Source: Agapanthus africanus
Taxonomy: Eukaryota; Streptophyta; Magnoliopsida; Asparagales; Amaryllidaceae
Length of the DNA stretch: 64,000 nucleotides
Direction: 5' to 3'
Assembly: GCA_030015575.1 (NCBI GenBank)
Contig: JASDDO010000026.1
Span: 69,093,433-69,157,432, forward strand
Part shown: positions 11,542-24,349 of the stretch, piece after piece
Layout: every line of letters begins with the position of its first letter
Numbering within the stretch: the first letter of the stretch is position 1
Notes under the pieces: generated by a model
The model's database searches: none
What the model was told of the DNA's origin: nothing
What the model saw: only the letters and a program-made list of their open reading frames with translations
Made by a program: the position numbers and the translations under genes

Positions 11542-14500
11542 GAATAAAGGTATAATGAATTCAAATTCCTCTTTTAAAAGTATAAGTAATATTATATGAA
11601 AATACAAGTGAGATTTGGGCAGCACCTCTTTTAAAACTATAGTTGAAAACATTTTCGTTATTTGAAATTTGGGCAGCACCTCCTTTGTAAATTTTGATCC
11701 AAAACCAATACATAACAATAATATAGGCATCCCCAAGCGGGAGCTAGCTCTTCGCCAATTGGCGGAATCAAAACCACACAATAAATATATACGACGCACC
11801 AGGGCGAAGGTCAATCACAGAAAAGAAGATAAAGAAAACCAAAGTATCATCAAACCCAAAATATAAAGAATAAAAACATATCCGTAACTTTAAGTCTGAA
11901 TGAATATACAAATCTGTGGTTTTTAAGTCTACCAAATATATATAGCCCGGTTGATAGAGCTTTTAACTAGCTATAACTGAATAAATATATATAAATGGTG
12001 GTCACGATCCAAAGTGTACCCCACCTACCAATGCAATTCACCCAGAAGAAAGCTGTGTGCTGCAAGCCGCTACTGAATCCGTGCGGTCAATCCTGCAAGA
12101 AAATTATGGCACAACGGAGGTGAGTTGTCAACTCGTGAGTAGAAAATATCATCAGGTAGAAATCGAATGTATGATGATCTCCTAGGCCATACAGTAATAT
12201 AATAATATAATAATATCGAGTGGTAATAAGGGTGATAGTGTAAACACAAGTATAATAATACTAATATAATCGTGTCCATGTCATAATATGGTACCATGTC
12301 ATCTGTATCATATATATGTGTATAGGTGTATCTTCCAACGTGTGTCCATCAACGACACATCAAATCATCATAAAAACCTGAGTGCCCAGCATCGACACTC
12401 GAAAACATCATAAAATCCGTTCCAGCTTCGACACGTATATTCTCATATCTCAGGCGCCGTCTCATCGGATCGGACCTCAAATCTATCTGATCACATGACT
12501 CCGGTCGGTATCCTCCGGATATCCGCCGAGCCAAAACTATCAACGGTAGGTATTGTTCCCCTACCGGGCTCAACGTCTCTCTATACGATCTTCTTGCATC
12601 GGGGTACCATACATGGTCCACCATGTACCCGCAGACGGTGCCTTCTCTCTCCTCGAATCGGGTATACAAATAACTCAGAACCAAGAAAACTCATGATGGA
12701 CGCCACACATCATATCAAGAGAAACCGCATTTTAAAAATAATCATAAGTTTTAAAAATGTATCTGCGGTTTCTCAAATCCAGAAATCTCATGAATACCGA
12801 AATCTCATAAGTATGAACCAATAATGAAACAATAAGTACAGGGACATAACAAATCCGTAATGCATAACCAGTGTGTTTATATGAGCGTGGCATCTAACTA
12901 GGTAAGAAAATCCGATAACTAAACTAGTAAGAGTGGTATGGGTACTAAACAATAATTAAAAAGCTACAGGTTACTAGGACATATGGTGAAGTAATGATTT
13001 CTAATGTGTACGTGGCATGGAAATTACCGATGATGAGTGTGTGAGCCGGTGAGTATATATACGTGCAACATGCGCATCATCGGTAATGGTGCGTGTGTCC
13101 TAGCAGGCGATGTCATACAAGATAAGGAAAGAACGTGGTATGTATACCGCAAAATAAGAATAATACGTGCATAGCAGAAAAAGGAAATCGTAAACGCAAC
13201 AGTATAAAATACATAGCTACATATGAGCCATACAATTATAGTTTAAAATAGTACGAATCATTATTTTTAAAAAATAGGGGTTACGGTGTTTTTAAGAAAA
13301 AGATACCATTTGAAAATCCGTAGTATCCTTTGAGGTTGTCATTTAAAAATGCATAACGATTCGTTAGTTTTAAAAATAGGTATGGCTCTAATTATATCTT
13401 AATATCTACTTAAGTGATTAGAAAAAAATAATTTTCCGAGTCGATACATCCATAAGTCGGCGATCCAGCCTCGTAGTATCACGTTGGTATAATCCATCGT
13501 ACGGCATCATCAAGTCAAGAGTGCGAATCAATCATCATGTATATCATATCACGCACGGTATAATCCATCGTACGATATCATCAAGAAAAGTGTGCGGATC
13601 AATCATCATGTACATCATATCACGTACGATATAATCTATCGTACGATATCATCAAATCAAGTGTACAGGTCTATGGTCACGTATATCTTATCATCTCATC
13701 TAGTCACATAACGTCACATGTTATATCATCTCGTATTGTATTATGAACATATATATCGTCTAATCTTTATATAATATAATATATCATATCGTATCATACT
13801 ATTTCATCTCATATCATATAACATAGCCTCGTGACATCTTGTCCGATCATATCGACTCATATCATCATAATATGCCATATCCTCATATCGTGATGTTATA
13901 TCGAAATTATCCTCAAACTTATATGTGTGTGTATATACACACACATACATACATATATCTGTGTGTGCGTATAACAACATATATACCGATGGCCCAGGAC
14001 TAAGAAAATAAGAACTAAGGATATTCCTCCTTACGAGTACGCTTACTATCACCTATAATCTCCTAAAACCCTATTAACTAAGTATACATATCTAATATTT
14101 ATATTTACATAACTATATATAAGTACCTTAATACTACGGTTGCGTGGGTGTTATACGCCATCCACCCGACTTCCCCCGTAGATATATATCTACTCACCTA
14201 CGATCCTCGCTCTAGCCGAAGTCGATGAACGCCTTGCTCTCCTTCGTCGCCCCCGGAAGTTCACACAAATGTACTTACAAGTCAAAGCACATCGTGTCGA
14301 AATCAAAATCAACTCTTGAAAACCGATACAGCAAGATAAGTGTACATAGGTTAGAACCTATGATCCACGCATGCAAGAACAACCAAGCAACTCTCGATGG
14401 TGATGTACAAACGTCAAAAGACCGAGCCAAACTCAATATCAAAAATCTAGTTTTCAAAAGTCGTAAAACAAAATCTGAAACTTAATAAGACACTCTCAGA

Positions 14501-15127
14501 TTTTACCTAAGGTGAAATTAAGACATTTTGCACAATGGATAGGCATAGATATCAGATGATTGAGCTATGGACCAAAAACCAAACCCTAGTTCTAAGTTCA
14601 GGCCGCAAATTGCAGCTATATAGGATAAATTGGCAGCCAAGTATGGGAGATGGAGGCGTGGGTTTCTAGGGTAGCTTCTTAATTGCCATGGTTGTAGAAC
14701 CTTCTCCCCCCCCCCTCTCTCACCCATACTCTTTTGTCTCCCCTCATTTTTTTTCTCATTTTCCCCTTTTAAAAAAAATAACAAAAGAAACACAAAACCA
14801 TGAAATGAAATATAATACAATGTATCATGGCACATTAAATATGATTAACAAAATGGATTTGGCTTAATGCATAATTAGTAATCTACTAATCAAGTTTAAC
14901 ATAAACTTGTATGTAAATAATTGTATAATGATTTATAAAAGCCCAAATCCAATAAATGCTTTCATAAATAATAATTCATTTTAAAATTCCAATTATTTTC
15001 CAGATTATATTTATATAATTATACCATTTCATTAAAACTAATTTCCATACTTTTATAATATTCATAAAATTTATTATTTTATTATTTAAATTCCAAAAAT
15101 GACATTTTATATTTTCTGAAATGTTAC
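11542..15127 (-). mobile_element. LTR-like non-coding repeat DNA, boundaries unresolved
   Basis: No gene is supported. The right edge reads ...GAAATGTTACA, the reverse complement of TGTAACATTTC, which resembles the TGTAAC start of chromoviral LTRs. Near 12,000 the sequence GGTCACGATCCAAAGTGTACC resembles the opposite end of such LTRs. The block abuts a truncated copia LTR at 15,128, so a gypsy-type LTR or fragment that replaced part of that LTR is plausible. About 13,690-13,960 is a run of CATATCATATC-type AT-rich repeats with a short CA/TA microsatellite. I found no target duplication. Confidence 0.35.
13486..13698 (+). repeat. 71-bp tandem repeat, 3 units
   Basis: Three consecutive 71-base units begin GGTATAATCCATCGTACG (third unit GATATAATCTATCGTACG) and end in ATCATATCACG-type sequence. 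The third is the most diverged. No ORF. Confidence 0.8.
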
Positions 15128-15483
15128 AACAGGATTTTGAATTTTAAAAGAAAATTTAAAATAGATTTTGGTGTTTGGTAATTGAAATAGAAAATTTTGA
15201 TTCTAACCATTTGAGATCAACTTGACTCTAGACTTAAATAAAGTAGAAAAGTCTTGCATAGTTTCGATGTGTGACTTCACCGTTTATAGATTTTGAATGT
15301 GTATTGAGTGTATCTGAGTCTTGAATGTCTTGAGATGTAAGTTGTGATATTGAGTGTCCTTATAATTGAATAACACCAATTGTGTAGCACTTTAACTAAT
15401 CTGACATGGTTAGTAATCATATAGTATATTTGAAATATGGTTTTGTAAAACAATTAAAACACAAAGAGATTCTTATGCTAACA
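15128..15483 (-). mobile_element. 3' LTR remnant, about 356 bp of 1,290
   Basis: It aligns with 22,975-23,332. Its outer start, read on the minus strand, is TGTTAGCATAAG, matching TGTTAGCATATG of the 5' LTR. Homology stops abruptly at 15,128, where the LTR-like block to the left begins. Confidence 0.85.
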
Positions 15484-15498
15484 ATCTCTTCTTTTTTG
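15484..15498 (-). promoter_or_regulatory. Polypurine tract
   Basis: On the minus strand, AAAAAAGAAGAGAT directly precedes the TGTTAGC start of the 3' LTR. Confidence 0.8.
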
Positions 15499-15837
15499 AT
15501 ATTTTACAAAACACACATAAAATAATTTGAAAATATATTCATATGCTCTCCCTTAACATATGCTCATTATTTCTCCCCCTTTTGTAAATATCAAAAAGTT
15601 GTAAGCATGGAGAAGAAATACGAGAAATAACGAAGTATACGAACGGGTTTTTTTTATATTTAAAATGTGATAATAATAAAGTTATTAAAAATGCATAATA
15701 ACAACTTAGACTTAAGCATACAAACGACATAACTTTAAATGCTTAATAAGTTTCTAATACAAACCACAAATACAAGCAAATGCATAATCCTAATATGTAA
15801 AATCTAAAAAATAAAAGAACTACGCATCATCGTCTGG

Positions 15838-17084
15838 CTATGGAGGCTGATTGACATCCACATGAGGGTGATACTGAAATGGAGGCAGTGGAGGATATGA
15901 AGTGTGAACGTATTGATAATTGAAGTGGTAATGGAGATAAGCTTGTGTTTCATATAGTCGGGTATTAAGATTGTCGACACGATTGTTGATATTGAGATTC
16001 AAATCATCAAATCGTTGGAATAAACGGTTTTCAAATTCTTGAAAATTGTAAGGAAGAGGTTGTTGTGATTCGGGTGTTGGAGGAGAATGTGGTGGAGATT
16101 GATGTGGAGGAGATGGAGCTTGCATGTCATAATCCGCTAATCCCATGAGGCGGACATTATAGAAACTGAAATACTTTTCGACGGACTGAATAGAGGAGTC
16201 AATAGTGGGATTGATACCGGCATCGATCTTTGTGATCACTTTGCCGTAATAAAGATTGGATTTAGAATTCGGAAAACTCCACATCGAATTAATGATAAAC
16301 AAAGAAAGATTAACTTTGATTCGAACCCACACACAGTAGATAAGGAGTTTGTGTGTTAGTGTGATTCTATCTCTACCACAGGATTTAGGATACACTGTGT
16401 GACCTAAACGAAATGCTAAGATACGGGCTTGTGGTGTAAGAGTTTGGATGAGAGGATCATTGAACAAATGAGGGTAATCATTACCGTGGAGGAGTCGAGA
16501 GGCATCCTCTTTGGTAGCATTGGGTGGAATGTGATGAAAAGTAGAGAGAGTGTAATGATAAATGTCCACACTTTCATTAGGAATTTGAAAGGTCCTACCG
16601 AGGGTTGCGGGTGAAATGGTGATAGTGCGTCTTTGTAGCCTAGTACGAAGAATGATGATATTGTTTTGGTTACTAATTAGGTTGGAGTAAAAGAGAGAAA
16701 CAAAATTGATATGGGTGGCACAATCAAGTTGAAGGAAAGGAACCCAACCTTGAAATTGAAGTAAAGGAGTGAGTTGAAAATGTGCGATTTCATTCAAACG
16801 AACGAACGCACCGGTGACGATTCTTTCTTGACTAAACGATTATAGAGAGCGGAGGCTTTTGGGTTAATGAAAGCAAACAAGACATCTTCTTCTTCGACTT
16901 CTTCTTCTTCTTTCTCGGCTTGTGCTTGAGTAGTATCCTCGGTCTCTTGATCGTACGTTTCATCTTCTTATTTGTCATAAGATTCACTCTCGGATTCTTC
17001 AATTGGTTGTGATGGAGGAGATGCGTGACGACGACGTTTATTTGTTGATGATTCACCAACTTCCACGTTCTTGGTTCGAACCAT
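15838..17084 (-). pseudogene. Extra ORF after pol, putative plant transposon protein family
   Basis: An ATG at 17,084 opens a basic/acidic leader (KRRRHASPPSQP, then a Glu-rich run). The leader has an in-frame TAA about 38 codons in. A short conserved block (FINPKASALYNRLV) follows, then a 1-nt frameshift near 16,820. Beyond it runs an open 319-codon frame to 15,838, with the block containing LAFRLGHTVYPKSCGRDRIT and a Pro/Gln-rich tail. The architecture resembles the 'putative plant transposon protein' domain found in many plant LTR elements. It sits between pol and the 3' LTR, where Sireviruses can carry env-like ORFs, but I see no signal peptide or membrane segment. It would be translatable only as fragments. 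Confidence 0.55.
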
Positions 17085-17442
17085 TTTTGGAGAATTTGAG
17101 AATTGGAGAAATTAGGGTTTGAGTAGGGGTTTGAGTAGGAAGAAAGAGAAAATATATGATTTTATTAGAGTTTGGAAGTGATAAGATGAATAAATAGGAG
17201 TTGAATGAACGTCCTAAATATAAAGGGACGGACCAAGAGATGTGATTTTTCAAAAAAGTCCGCGTCTGTTGGCTGAAATCGACATATGGACATCTTATAT
17301 GGATGTTCATACCCAAATGGACGTTATCATGGACTTCCATTTAGGAGTCCCTGCACATGTTTTTCTGAAAAAACGTTGCATGGTGAATTTGGAGTAAATG
17401 GTTGGTTTTGAGGATTTGGTTAGTGTCTAAACTTGGTGGTTA

Positions 17443-17476
<34 letters not shown>
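17443..17476 (+). repeat. (GT)n(AT)n microsatellite
   Basis: A GT run of 18 bases is followed by an AT run of 16 bases between the two extra ORFs of the copia element. Confidence 0.95.
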
Positions 17477-17681
17477 GCGTCTAATATACAGATAAGAAGC
17501 AATGTTAATGAAAAACTTCTATATTTATTTCATTAACATAAACGATACATAACAACTACATAAAGACACGAAAAAAATCTATCCTAATACAACGACGGAC
17601 TTATACATCAATACAGAAAAACAATACAAAAAAACATTAACGTGACAAAAAATACATAAAGCTTTGAGAAAACAACGGAAT

Positions 17682-18118
17682 TTACAAGCGAAGGAGATGC
17701 TTCCAAAATTCCGTTATTTTCATCTTCTTTTCTTTGATAAACTCTCCCTTCACTCTGTTGAACGCTTGAATTTGAGTTTCATACGTTTCAACTTGAGCAA
17801 TGAACATTATACCCTCATCTATATCTGGATGAACGTAGAATGGATCATTCTCTCCAGTCTCAAAACCGTTAAGGGTATGGTAGTGAAGATTCACATTGGG
17901 AACGTTTGGTGGTGGTCCTTGTGTTGGCGGATCGACTGGAGGGGGGTCTTCACCAGTTGGAGGAGTAGGGAACGTGAATTTCTCGAAAGGTTCTTTAGAA
18001 GGGTCCTCTTCAGAAGATGAAGAAGGCGAAGGGTATTGTGGTAAGGTGAAAGGAAGAATCCTTGATGGATTGGGAGAGGGATGAACCAGAAAGATTCGTT
18101 CCTTTTTTTTAATTCTTT
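17682..18118 (-). pseudogene. Unrecognised ORF fragment downstream of pol
   Basis: An open frame of roughly 145 codons has no ATG near its start. It begins Ser/Pro-rich (PSPSSSSEEDPSKEPFEKF), continues with a PPP-rich stretch, and ends with a possible helical segment (FIKEKKMKITEFWKHLLRL). It lies between pol and the extra ORF. I do not recognise a family; it may be a first exon or decayed companion of the ORF to its left. Confidence 0.35.
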
Positions 18119-18499
18119 TTTATGATGGTGAGCCCTTCTCTGTAAGATAGGTTGTCCTAGTAACTTTCGTTCGTTTAGATATGATTTAGTGTCGGTTTTG
18201 TGTATGTTTCAGAAAAAATAGAGTGAACACAAGATGATATAAATCAAAATGTGTGCAATTCTATTTATGGAAGGGATTAAGGATGGTTTCGAAACCGATA
18301 AACAGTTCTAAAGACGTTTAAAGTTTGAATTTTCAAAAATTCAAATGTTTAGAACCTAATTATTCATCAAACTGCTGTGCAGTTTGTATGAACAGACACA
18401 TCAATTGAAGTCTATGATGGACGTCCTAGGGGCGTCTATTTTGTTAAAAGAAAATTCTATGAAAGTTTTCTAAGTGTACAAGATTCAAATTGTTGTATA

Positions 18500-21400
18500 T
18501 CATTTGGTTTCTAGTTCTAACATATTTAGTTCATCTCTAATATTTGCAAAACGGGTTCTATCTAAGGGTTTTGTGAATATATCAGCCAGTTGTGAGTCGG
18601 TCGATATATATTCAAGAATAATATCATCCTTGTTATAGTGTTTTCGTAGGAAGTGATATTTAACTTCTATATATTTGGTTCGACTATATTGGTCAGCGTT
18701 TTTGTATACTTAGATTAATTGATGAATATTCCTTCTGAACTTTATTTGATTTGAAGTCCGAGGAAGAAGTTCAGTTCTCCCATCATACTCATCTCCAATT
18801 CACCCTGTACAGGCTTAGAGAATTCTTGACAAAACTGCTTATTAGTAGAACCGAATATAATATCGTTAACATATATTTGAACGACGATGATATCCTTTTC
18901 ATAGAATTTAGTGAATAACGTTTTATCTACCATCCCTTTCGTATATCCTATCTTGAGTAGGAATATACTGAGTCTTTCATACCAAGCTTTAGGGGCTTAT
19001 TTAAGACCATACAATACCTTTTTCAATTTGTATACATACTCAGGATGTTTGTGATCTTCAAAACCTGGTGGTTACGCTATATATACTTCATCTATTGTTC
19101 CATTTAAGAAAGCGTTTTTAACGTCCATTAAAATACTGTAAAGTTTTTAAAACAAGCAAAGGCTAATAATATCTTTATAGCCTAATGTCGAGCAACATGT
19201 GAGTGTCATAATCAATTCTTTCGACTTGATTATAATCTTGAGCGACTAGTCGTGCTTTATTTCGTACGATATTCTCTGACTCTTCTAGCTTGTTTCTAAA
19301 AACCCATTTAGTGCCTACAATTGGTATATTATTAGGTTTTACAACTAATTTCCAAACTTTATTTCTTTCTAATTGATTTAACTCTTCTTGCATTGTTTCT
19401 ATCCAATACTCATCATTCTCAGCCTCTTTAAAATTCTTCGGTTCTATGACCGAAATAAATGCTGAGTTGATACATAAGTTAAATTTTGATGATCTAGTGA
19501 CCACTCCTTTATCTATATCACGTATAATTAAATTCTTAGGATGATCTTTATTGAATTGCCAATCCTTTGTAAGAAAAGTATCAGTAACTTACTCTTATTA
19601 TTCCATTTGATTAGTTTCAACAATTTTATTTATTGATGGATTATCCATACCTTTTATTAAGATTGGATTATCATCATCTAAACTAGTATCAGGATTTAAG
19701 AAGTTGGTTTCATCAAACTGAACATGCATACTTTCTTGAATGATCAAAATTCGTTTATTAAAAACATGATAGGCTTTGCTGGTCATAGAGTAACCAGCAA
19801 ATATACCTTCGTCGTATTTTGAGTCGAACTTTCCTAAATTGTCTAATGTATTTAAAGTGTAGTATTTACAACCAAAAACTTTGAAATACTTAACGTTTGG
19901 TGTTCTACCATAAAATAGTTCGTATTGTGTTTTTTTAAAAATATTTTCTAATTATTACCCTATATATTATGTAGTAAGAAGTGTTAATAGTTTCTGCCCA
20001 TAAATATTTTGGTAGTTACTTTCATTGAACATGGTACGTTCCATTTCTTGTAAGGAACGATTTTTATTTCCACAACTCCATTTTGTTGTGGAGTTCTGGC
20101 ACAAGAGAATTCGTATTTGAAACCTTTCTTATTACAATATTTTTCGAATATTTGGTTTTCAAACTCTCCACCACGATGACTTCTTAGTTTAGATATTCTT
20201 AGGTTCATTTCGTTTTGAATTTGTTTAGTAAGGATTTTAAATATGTTAAAGATTCCGTCTTTGATTTTTAAGAAAAAAACCCAAGTAAATTTTGAGTAAT
20301 CATCTATTATGACATATGTATAAAATTTGTCTCCTAAACTTGCATTGCGACTAGGACCGAAAAGATCCATATGAAGCAATTGCAATGGAGAGTTAGAGAA
20401 TACATTGTTTTTAGTTTTAAATGAAATTTTAATTTGTTTTCCTCTTTGGCAAGTATCACATAGTTTATCTTTTATAAACTTTAGACTGGGTATGTCTTTA
20501 ACTAGGTTATTACTTGTAATTTTGGATAAAATATCCATTGAGGAATGACTTAATTTTCTATGCCAGAGTAGAGAGTCTACTACATTGTTTGCTATTAAAC
20601 TTGTAATATTTGGATTTTTAAAACCTTGTGTATATATTATGGTATCTTTTATCAGTTAGAACTATTTTATTATCATATATTATATTGCATATGTCTTTTT
20701 CGAAAACTACGTTATACCCTTTATCGCAGAATTGACTAACACTAAATAGGTTATGTTTTAAGTTTTCTATATATAATGCATCTTTTATGATAGTTGAGTT
20801 AGATGAGTTATTAAAGCAAACATCATCTTTACCGATGATGTTATCTTTATTGTTGTCGCCAAAAGTGACACTGCCACTTTCTTCTCTTGATAGTATTTCG
20901 AAATTTCCAGTCATATACCTTGAATAACTACTATCAAATATCCATCGAATTCTACGTATTTGGATGTCCTCATCGTCTAGTGCCATGAAACACATGTTGA
21001 CGACTTCTTCGGTTTCCGGGTCACTAGAATCCGTGTCGTCCTAAATTTCTTGAAATGAATACTTTTCTAATTTTTTCTTTGATTGTTATTTGTCTTTGTT
21101 GAGAGTTGGACACTCGGATTTCAAACGTTCTTCCCTATTGCACTAAAAACAACGCGAAGTTTTATTATAATTAAAATTCTTATTAAACTTATATGTACCT
21201 TTCTGTTAAGGAAATTTTCTAGACTTCATATGCTTCTTGAAGTGTCTTGCAATATAGGTCATTTCTTTATCGTTGCTTTCATCATCACTTGATGATTGTT
21301 TAGGCTTTCATTTGGTAGTCGTTGCTTTTAGCACGATATTCTTATTTTGAGTGTCATTCTCTTGCTTTTGTTTAAAATCCCCTAATTGCATCTTGTAAAT

Positions 21401-21973
21401 TTTTAATTTTACTATAAGATCGTCAACTTTCAACGTTGTTATATCATTAGTCTCTTTGATGATAGTGATCTTAGGTTGTCATGATATCGTAAGAGATATC
21501 AGCAATTTATAACACTTTTCTTTGTCATCGAATTCCTTTCTTAAATTGAAAAGTTCGGTAATGATATTATTGAATCGAGAATACATGGAGTCGATCGATT
21601 CTTCGTCTTTAATTTGAAACATCTCATATTTATGCATAAGACGGTTGATCTTATTCTCTTTGACTTGACTGGTTCCTTAATGGGCAATCTAGAGAGGAGT
21701 CCAAATTTCTTTAGCGGTCTGACACATTGAGATTCTATTGAATTTTTCTGAATTCAATAAGTAATGAAGTGCATTCATTGTCTTAACATTTAACGGCATC
21801 AATCTCTTATCAGCATCAGATAATGGATATGTCGTAGGAGGAAGAAGAGGATTTTCAATGATTTCTAGAACTTCTAGATCTATATATTGAAGAAAAACCT
21901 TAATCTTAGTTTTTCAGAACTGATAGTTTGTACCGTTGAATAGAGAATGACGGTTAATGACTTTTTCTTTCAT
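18500..21973 (-). pseudogene. Copia gag-pol polyprotein, degenerate
   Basis: Gag starts with an ATG at 21,973 and shows a UBN2-type block (KEIW near 21,715) and a damaged CCHC knuckle near 21,130. The protease site reads FDSS rather than the usual DSG (near 20,940). Integrase (20,538-19,984) keeps the HxxxC...CDTC zinc region, MDLFGP, and the GVVEIK block in place of GVAERK. RT begins near 19,450 (EAENDEYWIETMQEELNQL); its catalytic box reads YVND, not YVDD, near 18,865. Between about 18,740 and 18,690 the RT C-terminus and most of RNase H are deleted, and reading resumes at the RNase H end with DSQLADIFTKPL, stopping at 18,500. Many stops and frameshifts separate these pieces. Confidence 0.85.
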
Positions 21974-22020
21974 TTGGTTTGTTATAGGATAAGAAACTCA
22001 AGAGGTTAATCTTACAAATA

Positions 22021-22040
22021 AGTAATCTGCTCTGATACCA
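22021..22040 (-). promoter_or_regulatory. Primer-binding site, initiator tRNA-Met
   Basis: On the minus strand the sequence TGGTATCAGAGCAG lies two bases inside the 5' LTR end (...GTTTTCA). This is the standard complement of the plant initiator tRNA-Met 3' end. Confidence 0.92.
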
Positions 22041-22042
22041 AT

Positions 22043-23332
22043 TGAAAACAGTCTTAGAGAAGGTGAATAAGGTTTTATAGCAAACACAGAGTAATTTTTG
22101 CGAAACACAAAAATTATGCAGCGGAATAAATAATCAGAGTCAAAGTACAAATATTATCACAACACAGATTCACATAAAAAGTAAATGGACATAGAGAATT
22201 GTTATTGAGATTCACCAATCCTGTGGCTAATCCCTGCCTAAGAATTCCTGCTCAGGATTCAACACACTATCTAGTGACTCTTTCCGGGTGGAGAAACCCA
22301 GATCTTTTCACAGGCTCAGATCCGAACCTTTACAATTGCAGGCTGTTAATCACCTAGACTTTTTCTCAGGCTCAAGTCCAAAATTTTACAACGTGAAGAT
22401 CTTAAACTTTTATTCACTAGGTCGTACAAGATAAGATTTTATAATCTTAATAAGCCAACTCTAACAATCCTAACGATCTCAAAAGATAAATCAAAGTTTT
22501 GATTCAAGGAGATGAGAGATTGTATTTTGAAGATTAACAAAAGTTTAAAAACAAGTTCGAAGAAGTTTTCAAGATTAAACAAGTTTAAAAACATTCGCTT
22601 CTTCAAACTTTTAGAGATCTTTTTTTAAAAGAATAAAAAAGTTTAATGGCTCTAGAAAGATTTCTTCTCTCTGAAAAATAGTAGTAAAACGCTTGAGAAC
22701 AAGAGAAACAAAGTTTTCACCAAAACTCGAAAATAAAAACATTCAAAAGAAAGAAATTGTTTTTTTTTAAACTTGAGAAAACGAGTCCTATATATAGAAT
22801 TAAGAAAATGGATAGTTGGGACAGTTATTACAACTGCCCCAAAAATTTAGGACAGTTAGTGCTTGTTTATAACCGTTAGAAATTCAAAAATCCCACCAAA
22901 ATTAAAATTTGAAAAATTTCAAAAATCTGTAATTGACGTCCATAAGGGACGTCCATAACTGATACCTTCAGATACAGGACTTTGAATTTTAAAAGAAAAT
23001 TTAAGATAGATTTTGGTGTTTGGAAATTGAAATAGAAAATTTTGATTCTAATTATTTGAGGCCGGCTTGATTCTAAACTCAGATAAAATAGAAAAGTTTT
23101 AAATGTTTTCAATGTGTGATTTTTCCGTTTATATATAGTCTTTGAATGTGTATTGAGCGCGTCTGAGTCTTGAATGTCTTGAAATGTCAGTTGCGATATT
23201 GAGTGTCCTTATACTTGAATAACACCAGTTGTATAGCAGTTTGACTAATTTGACATTTTTAGTAATCATATAGTGTATTTGAAATATGGTTTCATAAAAT
23301 AATTAAAACATAAAGAGATTCATATGCTAACA
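22043..23332 (-). mobile_element. 5' LTR, 1,290 bp
   Basis: On the minus strand it runs from TGTTAGCATATG to ...CTGTTTTCA, bounded inside by the primer-binding site. Its outer 356 bases match the remnant at 15,128-15,483. Confidence 0.88.
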
Positions 23333-23558
23333 AGAAGATGCAGCTCAATTTAGAAATTTAGAAATATAGGTGTAAGGTTTTAATATTAGTCATAAAACCA
23401 AACCTATGGCTCATATGTTTTATTAGGCGGCGGGTTTGGATCAGTTGATGGGAGAGTAGTTGCGGGGTGAGTACGGGTTGCGGGCGGGTGCCGGTTTGGA
23501 TGGGTTATAAAAATTTGAAACCCGTCCTATTTAGATGTGAGTAGGCTCGGGTTTAAAC
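23333..23558. other. Spacer between copia element and CACTA element
   Basis: No gene is seen. A GGTTTGGATGGG-type G-rich stretch resembles sequence just right of the CACTA element (34,740-34,780), as expected if both flank one ancestral insertion site. Confidence 0.5.
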
Positions 23559-23561
23559 CTG

Positions 23562-24075
23562 CTCTACTACAAATAAGGGTTGCCCCTACGGATTTACCCG
23601 TAGGGGCAAACCACTGCCCCTACGGATATATCCGTAGGGGGAAAAAATTAACATGTAGGTGCAAACGCCGTAGGTGCAAGTTGAAGCCCTGAACTTGCCC
23701 CTACGGACAAAAACCTGCCCCTACGGAGTTCTGTGTAGGTCCCGTATCCCCTACGGAGTAGGCCGTAGGGGCAAAAAAATTATTTTATTTACGGTTTTTT
23801 AAAATATATTACTTGTACCTACGGTATAGCCCCTACGGATACATGCGTAGGTACATATCCGTAGGGGCAAAATATCAGAAATCCTGATATTTTGCCCCTA
23901 CGGATAACTCCGTAGGGACCTTTGTTTGCCCCTACGGATATATCCGTAGGGGCACTCCCAACCCCCCGATACTGAGATCAGGGGGGAAAATATCAGATAT
24001 TCTGATATTTTGCCCCTACGGTTTAATCCGTAGGGGCAACATGTGTACCTACGGATTAATCCGTAGCTATAGATC
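23562..24075. repeat. Left terminal inverted repeat and subterminal array
   Basis: I count 11 copies of CCTACGG and 8 of its complement CCGTAGG here, often as back-to-back palindromes such as CCCCTACGGATATATCCG. In En/Spm such subterminal motifs are bound by TNPA; that role here is by analogy. A nested palindrome AAAATATCAG...CTGATATTTT occurs twice. Confidence 0.9.
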
Positions 24076-24349
24076 ATCTGTTTTTTTTTTAAAAAAATGG
24101 CTGCCTGATTTTGCTCGCCCTGTGCACAATAATATATACATCAATCAAATATAAAATTAATCATCACACAACATATATCGCAGTATTCATAATCACATCT
24201 CACGCATATAATATACAAAAGAAACCAAAAAACTGAATATGATATAAATATAAACCAATATCAATATCGTCCAAAATATTTCAAAATGTAGTACAATATG
24301 TATCATATAAATAAATACATGTTTCAAAAAATAAGAATAAAAAGCTACC
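24076..24349. other. AT-rich tail between TNPA stop and left subterminal repeats
   Basis: This is the 3' untranslated and terminator side of the minus-strand genes. No ORF or clear polyadenylation signal could be chosen. Confidence 0.4.

Larger units (their letters stand above)
15128..23332 (-). mobile_element. Sirevirus-like Ty1/copia retrotransposon, decayed, 3' LTR truncated
   Basis: On the minus strand the order is 5' LTR (22,043-23,332), primer-binding site, gag, protease, integrase, reverse transcriptase and RNase H remnant, extra ORFs, purine tract, and 3' LTR remnant (15,128-15,483). Sirevirus/Maximus affinity rests on the ESMHVQFDE string between integrase and RT, the YVxDIIFGSTN context of the RT motif, the LADIFTKPL end of RNase H, and a long region after pol. 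Pol is too damaged to work. Confidence 0.85.

Noticed and set aside
12349..12824. Overlapping ORFs near 12.3-12.8 kb
   Set aside because: Both strands are open across LTR-like non-coding DNA; no motif was recognised in either frame.
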